Shown one piece after another: positions 5,997-12,708 of a DNA stretch of 12,708 bases. The stretch is taken from NCBI GenBank assembly GCA_009787945.1, contig WQSI01000043.1, positions 1 through 12,708 of the forward strand, written 5' to 3'. This DNA comes from Defluviitaleaceae bacterium (GTDB lineage: Bacteria > Bacillota > Clostridia > Lachnospirales > WRAX01). Under the pieces are notes generated by a model. The model saw only the letters and a program-made list of their open reading frames with translations, made no database searches and was not told where the DNA came from. The translations under genes and the position numbers were made by a program. Positions within the stretch are counted from its first letter, which is position 1. Every line of letters starts with the position of its first letter.

Positions 5997-8189
5997 ATGC
6001 TTAAACCAGATGAAAGATTAAATATTAACGAGATTTTACAGGATTTGGAAAATTACCGCCCGCGGCGTAAGGGGTGGACATGGCGCAAGCCTGCCCCAGG
6101 GCTAAAGATGGGGGATTTTGAATATAAAGATACAAGCGAGCCAATGAAGGCGGGCGTTCCTTTGATAACCGCCCACAATTTCGGCGGCATCGACCCTCAG
6201 CCTCTGCCAAATATTACCACAGAAATTGCATCAGGGCGTTTTGAGGATGACATTCGCCGTATGCGCATGGCGGCTCATCACGGGGCTGACCATATTATGG
6301 TCATCCGCACCGCTGGGCAAAGTCATTTTGAAGGGCTTATTGAGGGAACACCACAAGGGGTTGGCGGTGTGCCTGTTACCCGCAAGCAAATACGCGCCCA
6401 GCGCAAGGCTTTGGATATGATTGAGGACGAGGTTGGAAGGCCTATAAATTTCCATTCCTATGTTAGCGGCGTGGCTGGCCCTGACATTGCCGTGATGTTT
6501 GCAGAAGAAGGGGTTAATGGCGTTCATCAAGACCCTCAATATAATGTAATTTACCGTAATATTAACATGGTGCGCAGTTTTGTGGACGCTTGCGAGAGCA
6601 AGAAAATTATACAATGGGCGGGGCAAGCCCAAATTGACGGGGCGCACAATGCCAACGCCACAGCGCGGGATGCTTGGAAGGTTATGCCAGAGCTGATGGT
6701 ACAACATGCCATAAACTCGCTTTTTTCCCATAAAATTGGTATTCCGAAAGGCAATATCTGCCTGTCTACCGTGCCGCCTTCTCACACCCCTGGACCAAGC
6801 ATTGCAATGGATTTGCCCTATGCCGTTGCCCTTAGGGAATTTTTTGATGGGTATAAAATGCGGGCGCAAATGCACACCAAATATATACAGTCCAGCACCC
6901 GCGACGCTACCGTCACCCATGTGCTAAATATGCTGATTTCTAAGCTTACCAGTGTGGACATCCAGTCTACAATCACCCCAGATGAGGGGCGTAATGTGCC
7001 TTGGCATATCTATAATATTGAAGCCTGCGACACGGCAAAACAGGCACTTCTTGGCATGGATGGGCTTCTTGAAATGGTACAGCTTAGGGAAGATGGGCAG
7101 CTACGGGAAAAAGCCCGCGAAATCCAAGAGCGTGCTGTGCTGTTTCTTGAAGAAATGGTGGAAAAAGGCGGCTATTTCGCCTCTGTTGAGGACGGTTTTT
7201 TTGTGGACAGCGGCTGTTATCCAGAGCGGAATGGGGATGGTATTGTCCGTGATGCAGGAGGGGGCGTTGGCGCAAACACCGTAATCAAAAGGGAAGCCGA
7301 CTATTTTGCCCCTGTAACCGCTCATTTTGGTAATAATAATACAGAGCAATATGGAGGCGACCCTGCCAACCCATCAGCCTTAATTGGCGGTTGCACCCTA
7401 GAAAATCCCGAAATGATTGTGTATATTGATGAGCTAGACGATACCGATAATGTTCACCAGCGGCTTGCCCCTGTGGCAGAATACCACAAAGGCGGCATTT
7501 TGCGCCCAGAAATGGAGTGGATGGCAGATGGTACGGTTCTTGTTAACTTAATGTTCCCTTGTGGCTTGAAGGTGGCAGAAGCTGCCGCCCTTGAAGCTGC
7601 CAAGCAAATGAACCTAACTGACCCAGAAATAATCCACCGCGAAGTCCTCCACGGGGCAGAAGGCACTCGCATTGAGCTAAAGGGGAAGCTATTAATTGAC
7701 ATTGATGTTAGTAAGCTTGTTATCCCGCCAGAGCCAGATGTGCTGACTGACGAAGAGATTTTTGAAGCCATTGCCGACAAGCCCATGACCATCGTTTGCG
7801 GAACTATAGGCGAGGATGAACATAGCGTTGGTTTGCGCGAAATAATCGACATAAAACATGGGGGCATTGAAAAATACGGCATTAAAACCCATTATTTGGG
7901 AACTAGCGTTCCTATTGATAAGCTGGTTAATGCCGCGATTGAGGTTAATGCTGATGCCATTCTGGCTTCTGTAATCATCAGCCATGATGATATTCACTAC
8001 AAAAATATTAGTAATATTGATGCCTTGGCAAAAGAAATGGGTGTCCGTGACCGTTTGGTTTTTGTGGCAGGCGGCACACAGGTCACGCCAGAAATTGCTA
8101 AAAACAACGGTGCGGATGCAGGTTTTGGGCGTGGTACAAAGGGGCGGGATGTAGCGTCATTTCTGGTGAAAGCCCGCAATGGTGAATAA
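5997..8189 (+). CDS. oraE: D-ornithine 4,5-aminomutase, large (catalytic) subunit
   Basis: Adenosylcobalamin- and PLP-dependent enzyme that moves the terminal amino group of D-ornithine to C4, giving 2,4-diaminopentanoate for oxidative ornithine fermentation. At 730 residues it has the OraE architecture: an N-terminal aminomutase TIM barrel (conserved stretches such as TTEIASGRFEDDIRRMRMAA, RTAGQSHFEGLIEGTPQG, HSYVSGVAGPD) and a C-terminal cobalamin-binding Rossmann domain. The DxHxxG motif is DEHSVG with axial-ligand H609, and K620, eleven residues on, matches the PLP Schiff-base lysine. Lysine 5,6-aminomutase shares this spacing but splits these domains over two proteins, so OraE fits better. 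AGGAGG lies 6 nt before the ATG. The small partner subunit OraS, normally encoded next to oraE, is absent here: upstream is pgi and downstream an HD-domain gene. Substrate assignment rests on similarity. Confidence 0.93.
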   Translation: MLKPDERLNINEILQDLENYRPRRKGWTWRKPAPGLKMGDFEYKDTSEPMKAGVPLITAHNFGGIDPQPLPNITTEIASGRFEDDIRRMRMAAHHGADHIMVIRTAGQSHFEGLIEGTPQGVGGVPVTRKQIRAQRKALDMIEDEVGRPINFHSYVSGVAGPDIAVMFAEEGVNGVHQDPQYNVIYRNINMVRSFVDACESKKIIQWAGQAQIDGAHNANATARDAWKVMPELMVQHAINSLFSHKIGIPKGNICLSTVPPSHTPGPSIAMDLPYAVALREFFDGYKMRAQMHTKYIQSSTRDATVTHVLNMLISKLTSVDIQSTITPDEGRNVPWHIYNIEACDTAKQALLGMDGLLEMVQLREDGQLREKAREIQERAVLFLEEMVEKGGYFASVEDGFFVDSGCYPERNGDGIVRDAGGGVGANTVIKREADYFAPVTAHFGNNNTEQYGGDPANPSALIGGCTLENPEMIVYIDELDDTDNVHQRLAPVAEYHKGGILRPEMEWMADGTVLVNLMFPCGLKVAEAAALEAAKQMNLTDPEIIHREVLHGAEGTRIELKGKLLIDIDVSKLVIPPEPDVLTDEEIFEAIADKPMTIVCGTIGEDEHSVGLREIIDIKHGGIEKYGIKTHYLGTSVPIDKLVNAAIEVNADAILASVIISHDDIHYKNISNIDALAKEMGVRDRLVFVAGGTQVTPEIAKNNGADAGFGRGTKGRDVASFLVKARNGE

Positions 8190-8190
8190 A

Positions 8191-8826
8191 ATGACGGTAA
8201 ATCCTGAAATTTTAGAATATATACAAAGGTGCATCTTGCCTAAATATCAATCCTTTGACAAAGCTCATAATGTAAACCACGCCAATAAAACCATAGAAAA
8301 CAGCCTGTTAATCGCTAAAGATTATGATGTTGACATTAACAAAGTGTATGTTATAGCTGCTTACCACGATATTGGGCTGATTGGCGGGCGGGATGGTCAC
8401 GAGAAGCTTTCCGCCAAGTTGCTTATGGAAGATTTTGAGCTTAAAAAGTGGTTTAATGAAAACGACCTTGCAGAAATGGCAGAGGCTGTGGAGGACCACC
8501 GCGCATCAAATGACCATCCGCCCCGTAATTTATACGGCAAAATAGTTTCTGAAGCGGATAGGGATGTTGAATATACCTCTGTTTTGACCAGGACTATCCA
8601 ATACAGCCTGAAACAATTCCCTGATTACCATGGGGAACAGCATTTTCTGCAAGTTCAAGAGCATATGCAGGAAAAATATGGAGAAAATGGCTATTTGAAA
8701 CTGTGGCTAGATACGGAGATTAACCGCAGAAATCTTTCTGAAATTCGCAATGCCATGAGATGCGGGGATAAATTTAAATCTGATTTTATGAGTATTTTTG
8801 ATGAGCTTACACGAAGCAGTCAATAG
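8191..8826 (+). CDS. HD-domain phosphohydrolase-like protein
   Basis: A small cytoplasmic protein (211 residues from the ATG at 8191) with the metal-binding pattern of the HD superfamily: H30 in NVNH, the H59-D60 pair in AAYHDIG, H70 in DGHEK, H103 in EDHRAS and D123 in SEADRD. Such proteins hydrolyse phosphate esters or nucleotides, but the substrate cannot be named. The ATG at 8179 is in frame and overlaps the end of oraE. I prefer 8191, one base after the oraE stop (8187-8189), because GGTGA at 8181-8185 is well spaced before it. The near-contact with oraE implies translational coupling and cotranscription. The gene ends on TAG at 8824-8826, overlapping the 3' end of the opposing glycosylase gene by 7 bp. 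No signal peptide or membrane segment is seen. Confidence 0.85.
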   Translation: MTVNPEILEYIQRCILPKYQSFDKAHNVNHANKTIENSLLIAKDYDVDINKVYVIAAYHDIGLIGGRDGHEKLSAKLLMEDFELKKWFNENDLAEMAEAVEDHRASNDHPPRNLYGKIVSEADRDVEYTSVLTRTIQYSLKQFPDYHGEQHFLQVQEHMQEKYGENGYLKLWLDTEINRRNLSEIRNAMRCGDKFKSDFMSIFDELTRSSQ

Positions 8827-9446
8827 GCTGCACCTCCTGCAATTGCCCATAAATACAGGCTTGCAACCGAGCCATGGGGCGAATATCGCCGCCTGTAACC
8901 CTCGAACATTTCGGGGGTTATTTTCTTGCGGCGGTACAGGGTTTGCATCCCCCTATGTATCGCCAAATCCCCATAACTTAGAATGTCTGGGCGTTGCATA
9001 GCGAAAAGCATTAGCATTTCTGCAGTCCATGTGCCAATGCCGTTTAGAGAGCTTAATTCCTTAACAATTTCAGCATCAGTTTTGCTGTGTAATGAAGCAA
9101 TGTCCAGGCAGCCTGTAACCACCTTTTCTGCCGCCCCGCGGATATACCCCGCCTTGCGGAAGGATATGCCAAAAGCCTGCAAATCAGCCTCACTTATGCC
9201 AAGTATCGCCTCTGGCGTGACCATTCCAAGTCCCTCTTCCATGCGACCCCAAACCGTTGCCGCCGCCTTGGTGGAAATTTGCTGCCCCACCACAGCTTTG
9301 ATAAGGGCAGAAAAAAGGTCGTCATTACTGGTTTCGTAATTTGCCGACCTTTCAATATGCCCAATAATGTCAATTGCCTTGCCAAGGGTTTTATCCCGCT
9401 TTTTTAGGTGGGCGATTTCCGCTTCGCCATATAGGAATACTGCCAT
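8820..9446 (-). CDS. AlkA-like DNA-3-methyladenine glycosylase (HhH-GPD family)
   Basis: Base-excision repair glycosylase that removes alkylated bases. The 208 residues show the HhH-GPD fold: VVGQQIST at 52-59 in the first helical part, the helix-hairpin-helix LNGIGTWTAEM at 134-144 and the catalytic aspartate D160 in LSYGDLAIHRGM. There is no C-terminal cysteine cluster, so it is not a MutY/Nth-type iron-sulfur enzyme. It lacks the extra N-terminal domain of E. coli AlkA and is closer to the short bacterial and yeast Mag1-like forms. The ATG at 9446 overlaps the mreB stop as TGATG, so the gene is probably translated by reinitiation after mreB and transcribed from the mreB promoter. A TTG one codon upstream is possible but less likely. 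Its 3' end overlaps the convergent HD-domain gene by 7 bp. Confidence 0.9.
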   Translation of the reverse strand: MAVFLYGEAEIAHLKKRDKTLGKAIDIIGHIERSANYETSNDDLFSALIKAVVGQQISTKAAATVWGRMEEGLGMVTPEAILGISEADLQAFGISFRKAGYIRGAAEKVVTGCLDIASLHSKTDAEIVKELSSLNGIGTWTAEMLMLFAMQRPDILSYGDLAIHRGMQTLYRRKKITPEMFEGYRRRYSPHGSVASLYLWAIAGGAAY

Positions 9447-10456
9447 CAACGCTTACTTCTAATACTGGAAATAGGCGCGTTTTTATCTCCGATATATTCA
9501 ATAAATTTGCCTGTGCCAAGGGCGACGCAGCTGGCGGCATCCTCTGCCACCATTGCATCAATCCCCATGGTATGTTTTATCAGTTTGTCAAATCCGAAAA
9601 GCAACGAGCTTCCTCCTGTTAGGACGATGCCCCTCTCGATAATATCGCTGGCAAGCTCTGGAGGGGTGCGTTCAAAAACAGAACGTATAGTGTCAACAAT
9701 TGCCGCAACAGGCTCTTTTAACGCCTCCCGCATTTCTTCGGAGCTTATGAGGATGCTGTTAGGCAAGCCTGTCACCGAATTTCGCCCCTTAACCTCCATA
9801 TCAATGTCAACAGAACGAGGGAAAGCCGTGCCAATGTTGACTTTAAGGGCTTCTGCCGTTGCCTCTCCAATATGCAGGTTGTGAGCCTTGCGCACATGGC
9901 GGATTATCGCCTCGTCAAAATCATCACCACCTGTTTTTATGGAAGCAGAAACCACAGTAGCACCCAGGGAAATTACCGCCACATCTGCCGTTCCCCCGCC
10001 AATGTCCACAATCATAGAGCCGCGGGGCTTTGTAATTTCAAGCCCTGCACCCATTGCCGCCGCCAGGGTTTCTTCAAGCACAAAAACCTCCCGCGCCCCA
10101 ACAGAGCGGGCGGCATCCTCCACAGCGCGCCTTTCCACATCTGTAACCGAAGCTGGCACACACACAGCAACACGGGGCTTGCGCATAGAGCCAAACTTTT
10201 TGCTTGCCTTTTTAATAAAGTATTTCAAAATCTGCTTTGTGATTTCGTAATCAGAGATAACCCCATGGCGCAAAGGGCGCACAGCAATAATATTGTCAGG
10301 TGTTCGCCCCAACATCCGCCTTGCCTCCGACCCTACCGCCAAAATTTCTTGGGTTTTTTTGTCAATGGCAACCATGGACGGCTCACGCAAAACCACCCCT
10401 CGCCCTTTAATAAAAACCAGCACATTTGCCGTTCCTAAATCTATTCCAATATCCAT
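9446..10456 (-). CDS. mreB: MreB/Mbl-family actin-like cell-shape protein, somewhat divergent
   Basis: Bacterial actin that forms membrane-associated filaments guiding cell-wall synthesis. The 336 residues match the usual MreB length. The phosphate-1 motif DIGIDLGTAN is at 2-11, phosphate-2 DIGGGTADVAVIS begins at D151, the interdomain segment EETLAAAMGAG is at 128-138, and TPPELASDI and GIVLTGGSSLL lie near the C-terminus. I chose the ATG at 10456 because GGAGTG lies 7 nt upstream and the product then starts right at the MreB N-terminus; the frame extends to 10516 but that runs through the promoter. Several normally fixed positions differ: EET for EEP, TADVA for TTEVA, GGSS for GGGA. This suggests a paralogue rather than the main MreB. 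No mreC or mreD follows; a DNA glycosylase gene does, overlapping the stop codon. Confidence 0.93.
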   Translation of the reverse strand: MDIGIDLGTANVLVFIKGRGVVLREPSMVAIDKKTQEILAVGSEARRMLGRTPDNIIAVRPLRHGVISDYEITKQILKYFIKKASKKFGSMRKPRVAVCVPASVTDVERRAVEDAARSVGAREVFVLEETLAAAMGAGLEITKPRGSMIVDIGGGTADVAVISLGATVVSASIKTGGDDFDEAIIRHVRKAHNLHIGEATAEALKVNIGTAFPRSVDIDMEVKGRNSVTGLPNSILISSEEMREALKEPVAAIVDTIRSVFERTPPELASDIIERGIVLTGGSSLLFGFDKLIKHTMGIDAMVAEDAASCVALGTGKFIEYIGDKNAPISSIRSKR

Positions 10457-10492
10457 AATTTTCCACTCCAGTACAAGGTTTCGACAAACTTT

Positions 10493-10521
10493 ATTATACC
10501 TCATAAAATCCCACATGAAAA
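10493..10521 (-). promoter_or_regulatory. Putative sigma-A promoter of mreB and the glycosylase gene
   Basis: On the minus strand TATAAT is at 10498-10493 and TTTTCA at 10521-10516, with a 17-bp spacer; the -10 is perfect and the -35 matches at four of six positions. The predicted start is near 10486, giving a leader of about 30 nt before the mreB ATG. The promoter lies just after the aroA terminator, so mreB and the glycosylase gene form their own unit. Confidence 0.7.
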
Positions 10522-10542
10522 GCTATTTTTGAAATTTTATTA

Positions 10543-10568
10543 AAAAAACCGCCCAAGGACGGTTTTTT
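10543..10568. terminator. Bidirectional intrinsic terminator after aroA
   Basis: AAAAAACCG (10543-10551) and CGGTTTTTT (10560-10568) are perfect inverted repeats. With a G-U and a further C-G pair the stem reaches about 11 bp around a four-base loop, and T-tracts flank it on both strands. It starts 2 bp after the aroA stop, so it would end the rpoC-aroA transcript before the mreB promoter. Confidence 0.88.
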
Positions 10569-10570
10569 GT

Positions 10571-11818
10571 CTATATGCTCTGCAAAATTTCAAAAAAACC
10601 AGGAAAGGACACATCTGTCCAGTGGGCGTTGTCTAGGGTAGACTTGCCCGTGGCGAGGGAAGCGGCAATGGCTAGTGACATGGCGATGCGATGGTCGCCG
10701 TGGCTGTCTAGTTTCGCGGCTTTTATGGGTATGCCGCCTTGAATTACCATGCCCTGTTTATCGGCGGTAATATGTGCGCCCATTTTAGAAAGCTCCTTTG
10801 CCATAACCTTCAGCCTATCGGTTTCTTTAAGGGTTAGCTCTTCTGCGTCCTTTATTGTGGTTGCACCTTCTGCAAACAGGGCAGCCACCGTCAAAATTGG
10901 AATTTCGTCGATGGTTAGGGGTATAGCGTTGCCCTCCAAGGTAATGCCCTTTAAAGGGGATTTTCTCACAATAATGTCCGCCACTGGCTCGCCGCCAGAA
11001 AAGTTGCTATAGTGCACCTGAACATCTCCGCCCATTTCCCGCAAAGCCGTTAAAACTCCTGCCCTGGTGGGGTTAACGCCCACGTTTTTAATGGTCAAGC
11101 CATTTTCTGCAAGAAGAAGCCCGAGAATGAGAAATGGTGCGGCTGAGGACAAATCTCCAGGCACTTTTATTGTGCGCCCTACCAAGTTGCCTGAAACATT
11201 CCTCATAGTTTCAAGCATGTTTTCAGTGTGATTGCGGGTAAGCCCTGTTACAAGCTCTGTCACCTTGGTTTCGGTGAGGGAGTATAAATCCGCCAGCAAA
11301 ATGGCAGACTTGACCTGTGCGCTATACACTTTCATTGTGTAGTTTATGCCAGCTATTGGGCGGCCTTTTATTTTTAAAGGGGCAAAACCATCATTGCTTT
11401 CAATTTTTGCACCCATTTCCCTTAGGGGTTGCAAGACCCGCTCCATAGGGCGTTTGCGGAGGGATTCGTCCCCGTCAAGCTCGCTTTTAAAACTTTGCCC
11501 TGCAAGCAAACCGCACAAAAGGCGCATGGTTGTGCCAGAGTTTCCGCAATTTAGCACGGCTTTAGGGGCTTTTAACCCGCGCAAACCAACGCCGTTTATC
11601 CGCAAAATATCGTTTTCTGCATCGTATTCAAATTCCACGCCCATTTGCTTAAAACATTCCATGGTGGTTAGAGTATCTTGACCACGCAAAAAACCGCGAA
11701 CTTCTGTAACACCCATTGCAATAGAACCTAAAATAACAACGCGATGGGATATGGATTTGTCACCAGGAACGGTGATTGCGCCGCCAACAGTCTTTTTTTG
11801 TGCAAGTTGTACAGTCAA
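10571..11818 (-). CDS. aroA: 3-phosphoshikimate 1-carboxyvinyltransferase (EPSP synthase), class II type
   Basis: Condenses shikimate 3-phosphate with phosphoenolpyruvate in the sixth step of the shikimate pathway. The frame runs upstream to 11890, into rpoC, but the likely start is the TTG at 11818: AGGAGG at 11828-11833 lies 9 nt before it and the 415-residue product then begins at the usual EPSP synthase N-terminus. Visible motifs are PGDKSISHR at 18-26, CGNSGTTMRLL at 91-101, RKRPMER at 121-127, SAQVKSA at 166-172, RNHTE at 195-199, the catalytic DEIP at 304-307, KETDRL at 331-336 and DHRIAM at 375-380. GDKS, SAQxK and RxHxE are class II signatures, the group that includes naturally glyphosate-insensitive enzymes. 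The gene begins 25 bp after rpoC and ends at a strong terminator, so it is probably read from the rpoC transcript. Confidence 0.95.
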   Translation of the reverse strand: MTVQLAQKKTVGGAITVPGDKSISHRVVILGSIAMGVTEVRGFLRGQDTLTTMECFKQMGVEFEYDAENDILRINGVGLRGLKAPKAVLNCGNSGTTMRLLCGLLAGQSFKSELDGDESLRKRPMERVLQPLREMGAKIESNDGFAPLKIKGRPIAGINYTMKVYSAQVKSAILLADLYSLTETKVTELVTGLTRNHTENMLETMRNVSGNLVGRTIKVPGDLSSAAPFLILGLLLAENGLTIKNVGVNPTRAGVLTALREMGGDVQVHYSNFSGGEPVADIIVRKSPLKGITLEGNAIPLTIDEIPILTVAALFAEGATTIKDAEELTLKETDRLKVMAKELSKMGAHITADKQGMVIQGGIPIKAAKLDSHGDHRIAMSLAIAASLATGKSTLDNAHWTDVSFPGFFEILQSI

Positions 11819-11843
11819 AATATTCAACCTCCTCGCAAAACAA

Positions 11844-12708
11844 TTAGTCCGTTGTGTAGTCGGCAGGTGTTGAGCTTGCGACAGCAACAATTTCTTCGTT
11901 TTCCATGTCGTCGGGGTCGCCGTATTGGGTGTATTCTACAGGGGTTGTGGGGGTGTTTGCATTTACCACATCTACATTGCGGTACATGCGCATACCCGTT
12001 CCAGCGGGGATAAGTTTACCAATAATAACATTTTCCTTTAAGCCGATTAGAGGGTCGGTTTTGCCCTTAATTGCAGCCTCTGTAAGAACACGGGTGGTTT
12101 CTTGGAAGCTGGCGGCAGAAAGGAAGCTGTCCGTTGCCAAAGAAGCTTTGGTAATGCCCAAAAGCACTCGCTGACCTTGGGCAGGCTCTTTGCCTTCCAA
12201 AATCAGACGTTCGTTTTCTTCTTCAAAATCCAACCAGTCGATAAGAGAGCCTGGCAAGAAATTAGAGTTTCCATTTTCTTCCACACGGACACGCTTTAGC
12301 ATTTGGCGGCAAACAACCTCGATATGCTTGTCGTTAATATCCACACCTTGGGAGCGGTAAACTTTCTGAACCTGCTCCAACATATAGTCTTGAACGCCGC
12401 GCAAACCGCGAATCCGCAAAATGTCGTGAGGGTAAATGCTACCTTCTATAATTTCCTCTCCCGCTTCAATCATCTGCCCATTATATACGCGGATGCTAGA
12501 ACCATAGGGGATTACATATTCCTTGCTGTCGCCAGTTCCTTCATTGGTAACAACAACTTTTTTGGTATCGCTCATGGCAACTTTCCCGCCAAATTCCGCG
12601 ATAATTGCTGCACCTTTTGGTCTACGAGCCTCAAAAATCTCCTCAACACGAGGCAGACCCTGGGTAATATCCACCGAGGACACTATGCCCCCTGTATGGA
12701 AGTTACGC
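11844..12708 (-). CDS. rpoC: RNA polymerase beta' subunit, C-terminal part (5' end beyond the window)
   Basis: The last 287 codons of the catalytic beta' subunit, entering from the right edge. The segment opens with RNFHTGGI and continues with DITQGLPRVEEIFEARRPKG, the invariant region after the trigger loop. The usual C-terminal core follows: GITKASLATDSFLSAASFQ, ETTRVLTEAAIKGKTDPL and GLKENVIIGKLIPAGTGM. A short acidic tail ends at TAA (11844-11846). The frame is intact. In most Firmicutes rpoC is followed by rpsL-rpsG-fusA; here aroA follows after 25 bp on the same strand, with no terminator between them, which suggests cotranscription. Confidence 0.97.
   Translation of the reverse strand, partial: RNFHTGGIVSSVDITQGLPRVEEIFEARRPKGAAIIAEFGGKVAMSDTKKVVVTNEGTGDSKEYVIPYGSSIRVYNGQMIEAGEEIIEGSIYPHDILRIRGLRGVQDYMLEQVQKVYRSQGVDINDKHIEVVCRQMLKRVRVEENGNSNFLPGSLIDWLDFEEENERLILEGKEPAQGQRVLLGITKASLATDSFLSAASFQETTRVLTEAAIKGKTDPLIGLKENVIIGKLIPAGTGMRMYRNVDVVNANTPTTPVEYTQYGDPDDMENEEIVAVASSTPADYTTD

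Noticed and set aside
6231..6920. A 229-codon minus-strand open frame within oraE
   Set aside because: Antisense to a highly conserved part of OraE, with no motif; treated as a shadow.
5997..8189. Lysine 5,6-aminomutase
   Set aside because: That enzyme splits the barrel and most of the cobalamin domain between two proteins; this 730-residue single chain and its DEHSVGLREI-type sequence match OraE.
10457..10516. An N-terminal extension of mreB
   Set aside because: It would run through the promoter and past the predicted transcription start, adds residues unlike MreB, and the ATG at 10456 has a good ribosome binding site.
11819..11890. An upstream start for aroA overlapping rpoC
   Set aside because: The added residues are unlike EPSP synthase and the AGGAGG would fall inside the gene; the TTG at 11818 explains the site.
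1..12708. CRISPR arrays, tRNA or rRNA genes, prophage or complete IS genes
   Set aside because: No regularly spaced repeats, cloverleaf-like segments or transposase/integrase motifs were seen on either strand.

Overview
This window looks like chromosomal DNA from an anaerobic Gram-positive bacterium of the Clostridia. The evidence is the strong AGGAGG-type ribosome binding sites, TTGACA/TATAAT-like promoters in AT-rich spacers, a B12/PLP ornithine aminomutase large subunit typical of amino-acid-fermenting Clostridia, a class II EPSP synthase and a Firmicutes-like glucose-6-phosphate isomerase. No species can be assigned. There are no tRNA or rRNA genes, no CRISPR array and no complete insertion sequence.

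Layout. (1) Positions 1-4256, minus strand: one very large exported M6-family metalloprotease with Ig-like modules, open to the left edge. (2) 4257-4674: a divergent intergenic region. It holds the protease promoter, a structured leader with a possible 16-codon upstream ORF, an AT-rich centre, the pgi promoter, and a 110-bp palindromic MITE-like element that makes up most of the pgi 5' leader. (3) 4675-8826, plus strand: pgi, oraE and a small HD-domain hydrolase, tightly packed and probably one operon. (4) 8820-12708, minus strand, read right to left: the 3' end of rpoC, aroA, a bidirectional terminator, a promoter, mreB and an AlkA-like DNA glycosylase. The HD and glycosylase genes converge and overlap by 7 bp.

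How the genes may work together. The protease would release peptides and amino acids outside the cell. OraE is the catalytic subunit of D-ornithine 4,5-aminomutase, which feeds ornithine into fermentation, but its small partner OraS is not next to it. Pgi is central glycolysis. The right half is housekeeping: transcription, shikimate pathway, cell shape and base-excision repair. Its gene pairings (rpoC-aroA and mreB-glycosylase) differ from the usual rpoC-rpsL and mreBCD orders.

Most worth a second look: the MITE-like insertion between promoter and ribosome binding site of pgi; the leader of the protease gene, with a sequestered ribosome binding site and a short ORF ending on the protease ribosome binding site; the orphan oraE; and the one-residue-longer spacing in the zinc motif of the protease. 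I found no clear multi-gene system of a new kind.
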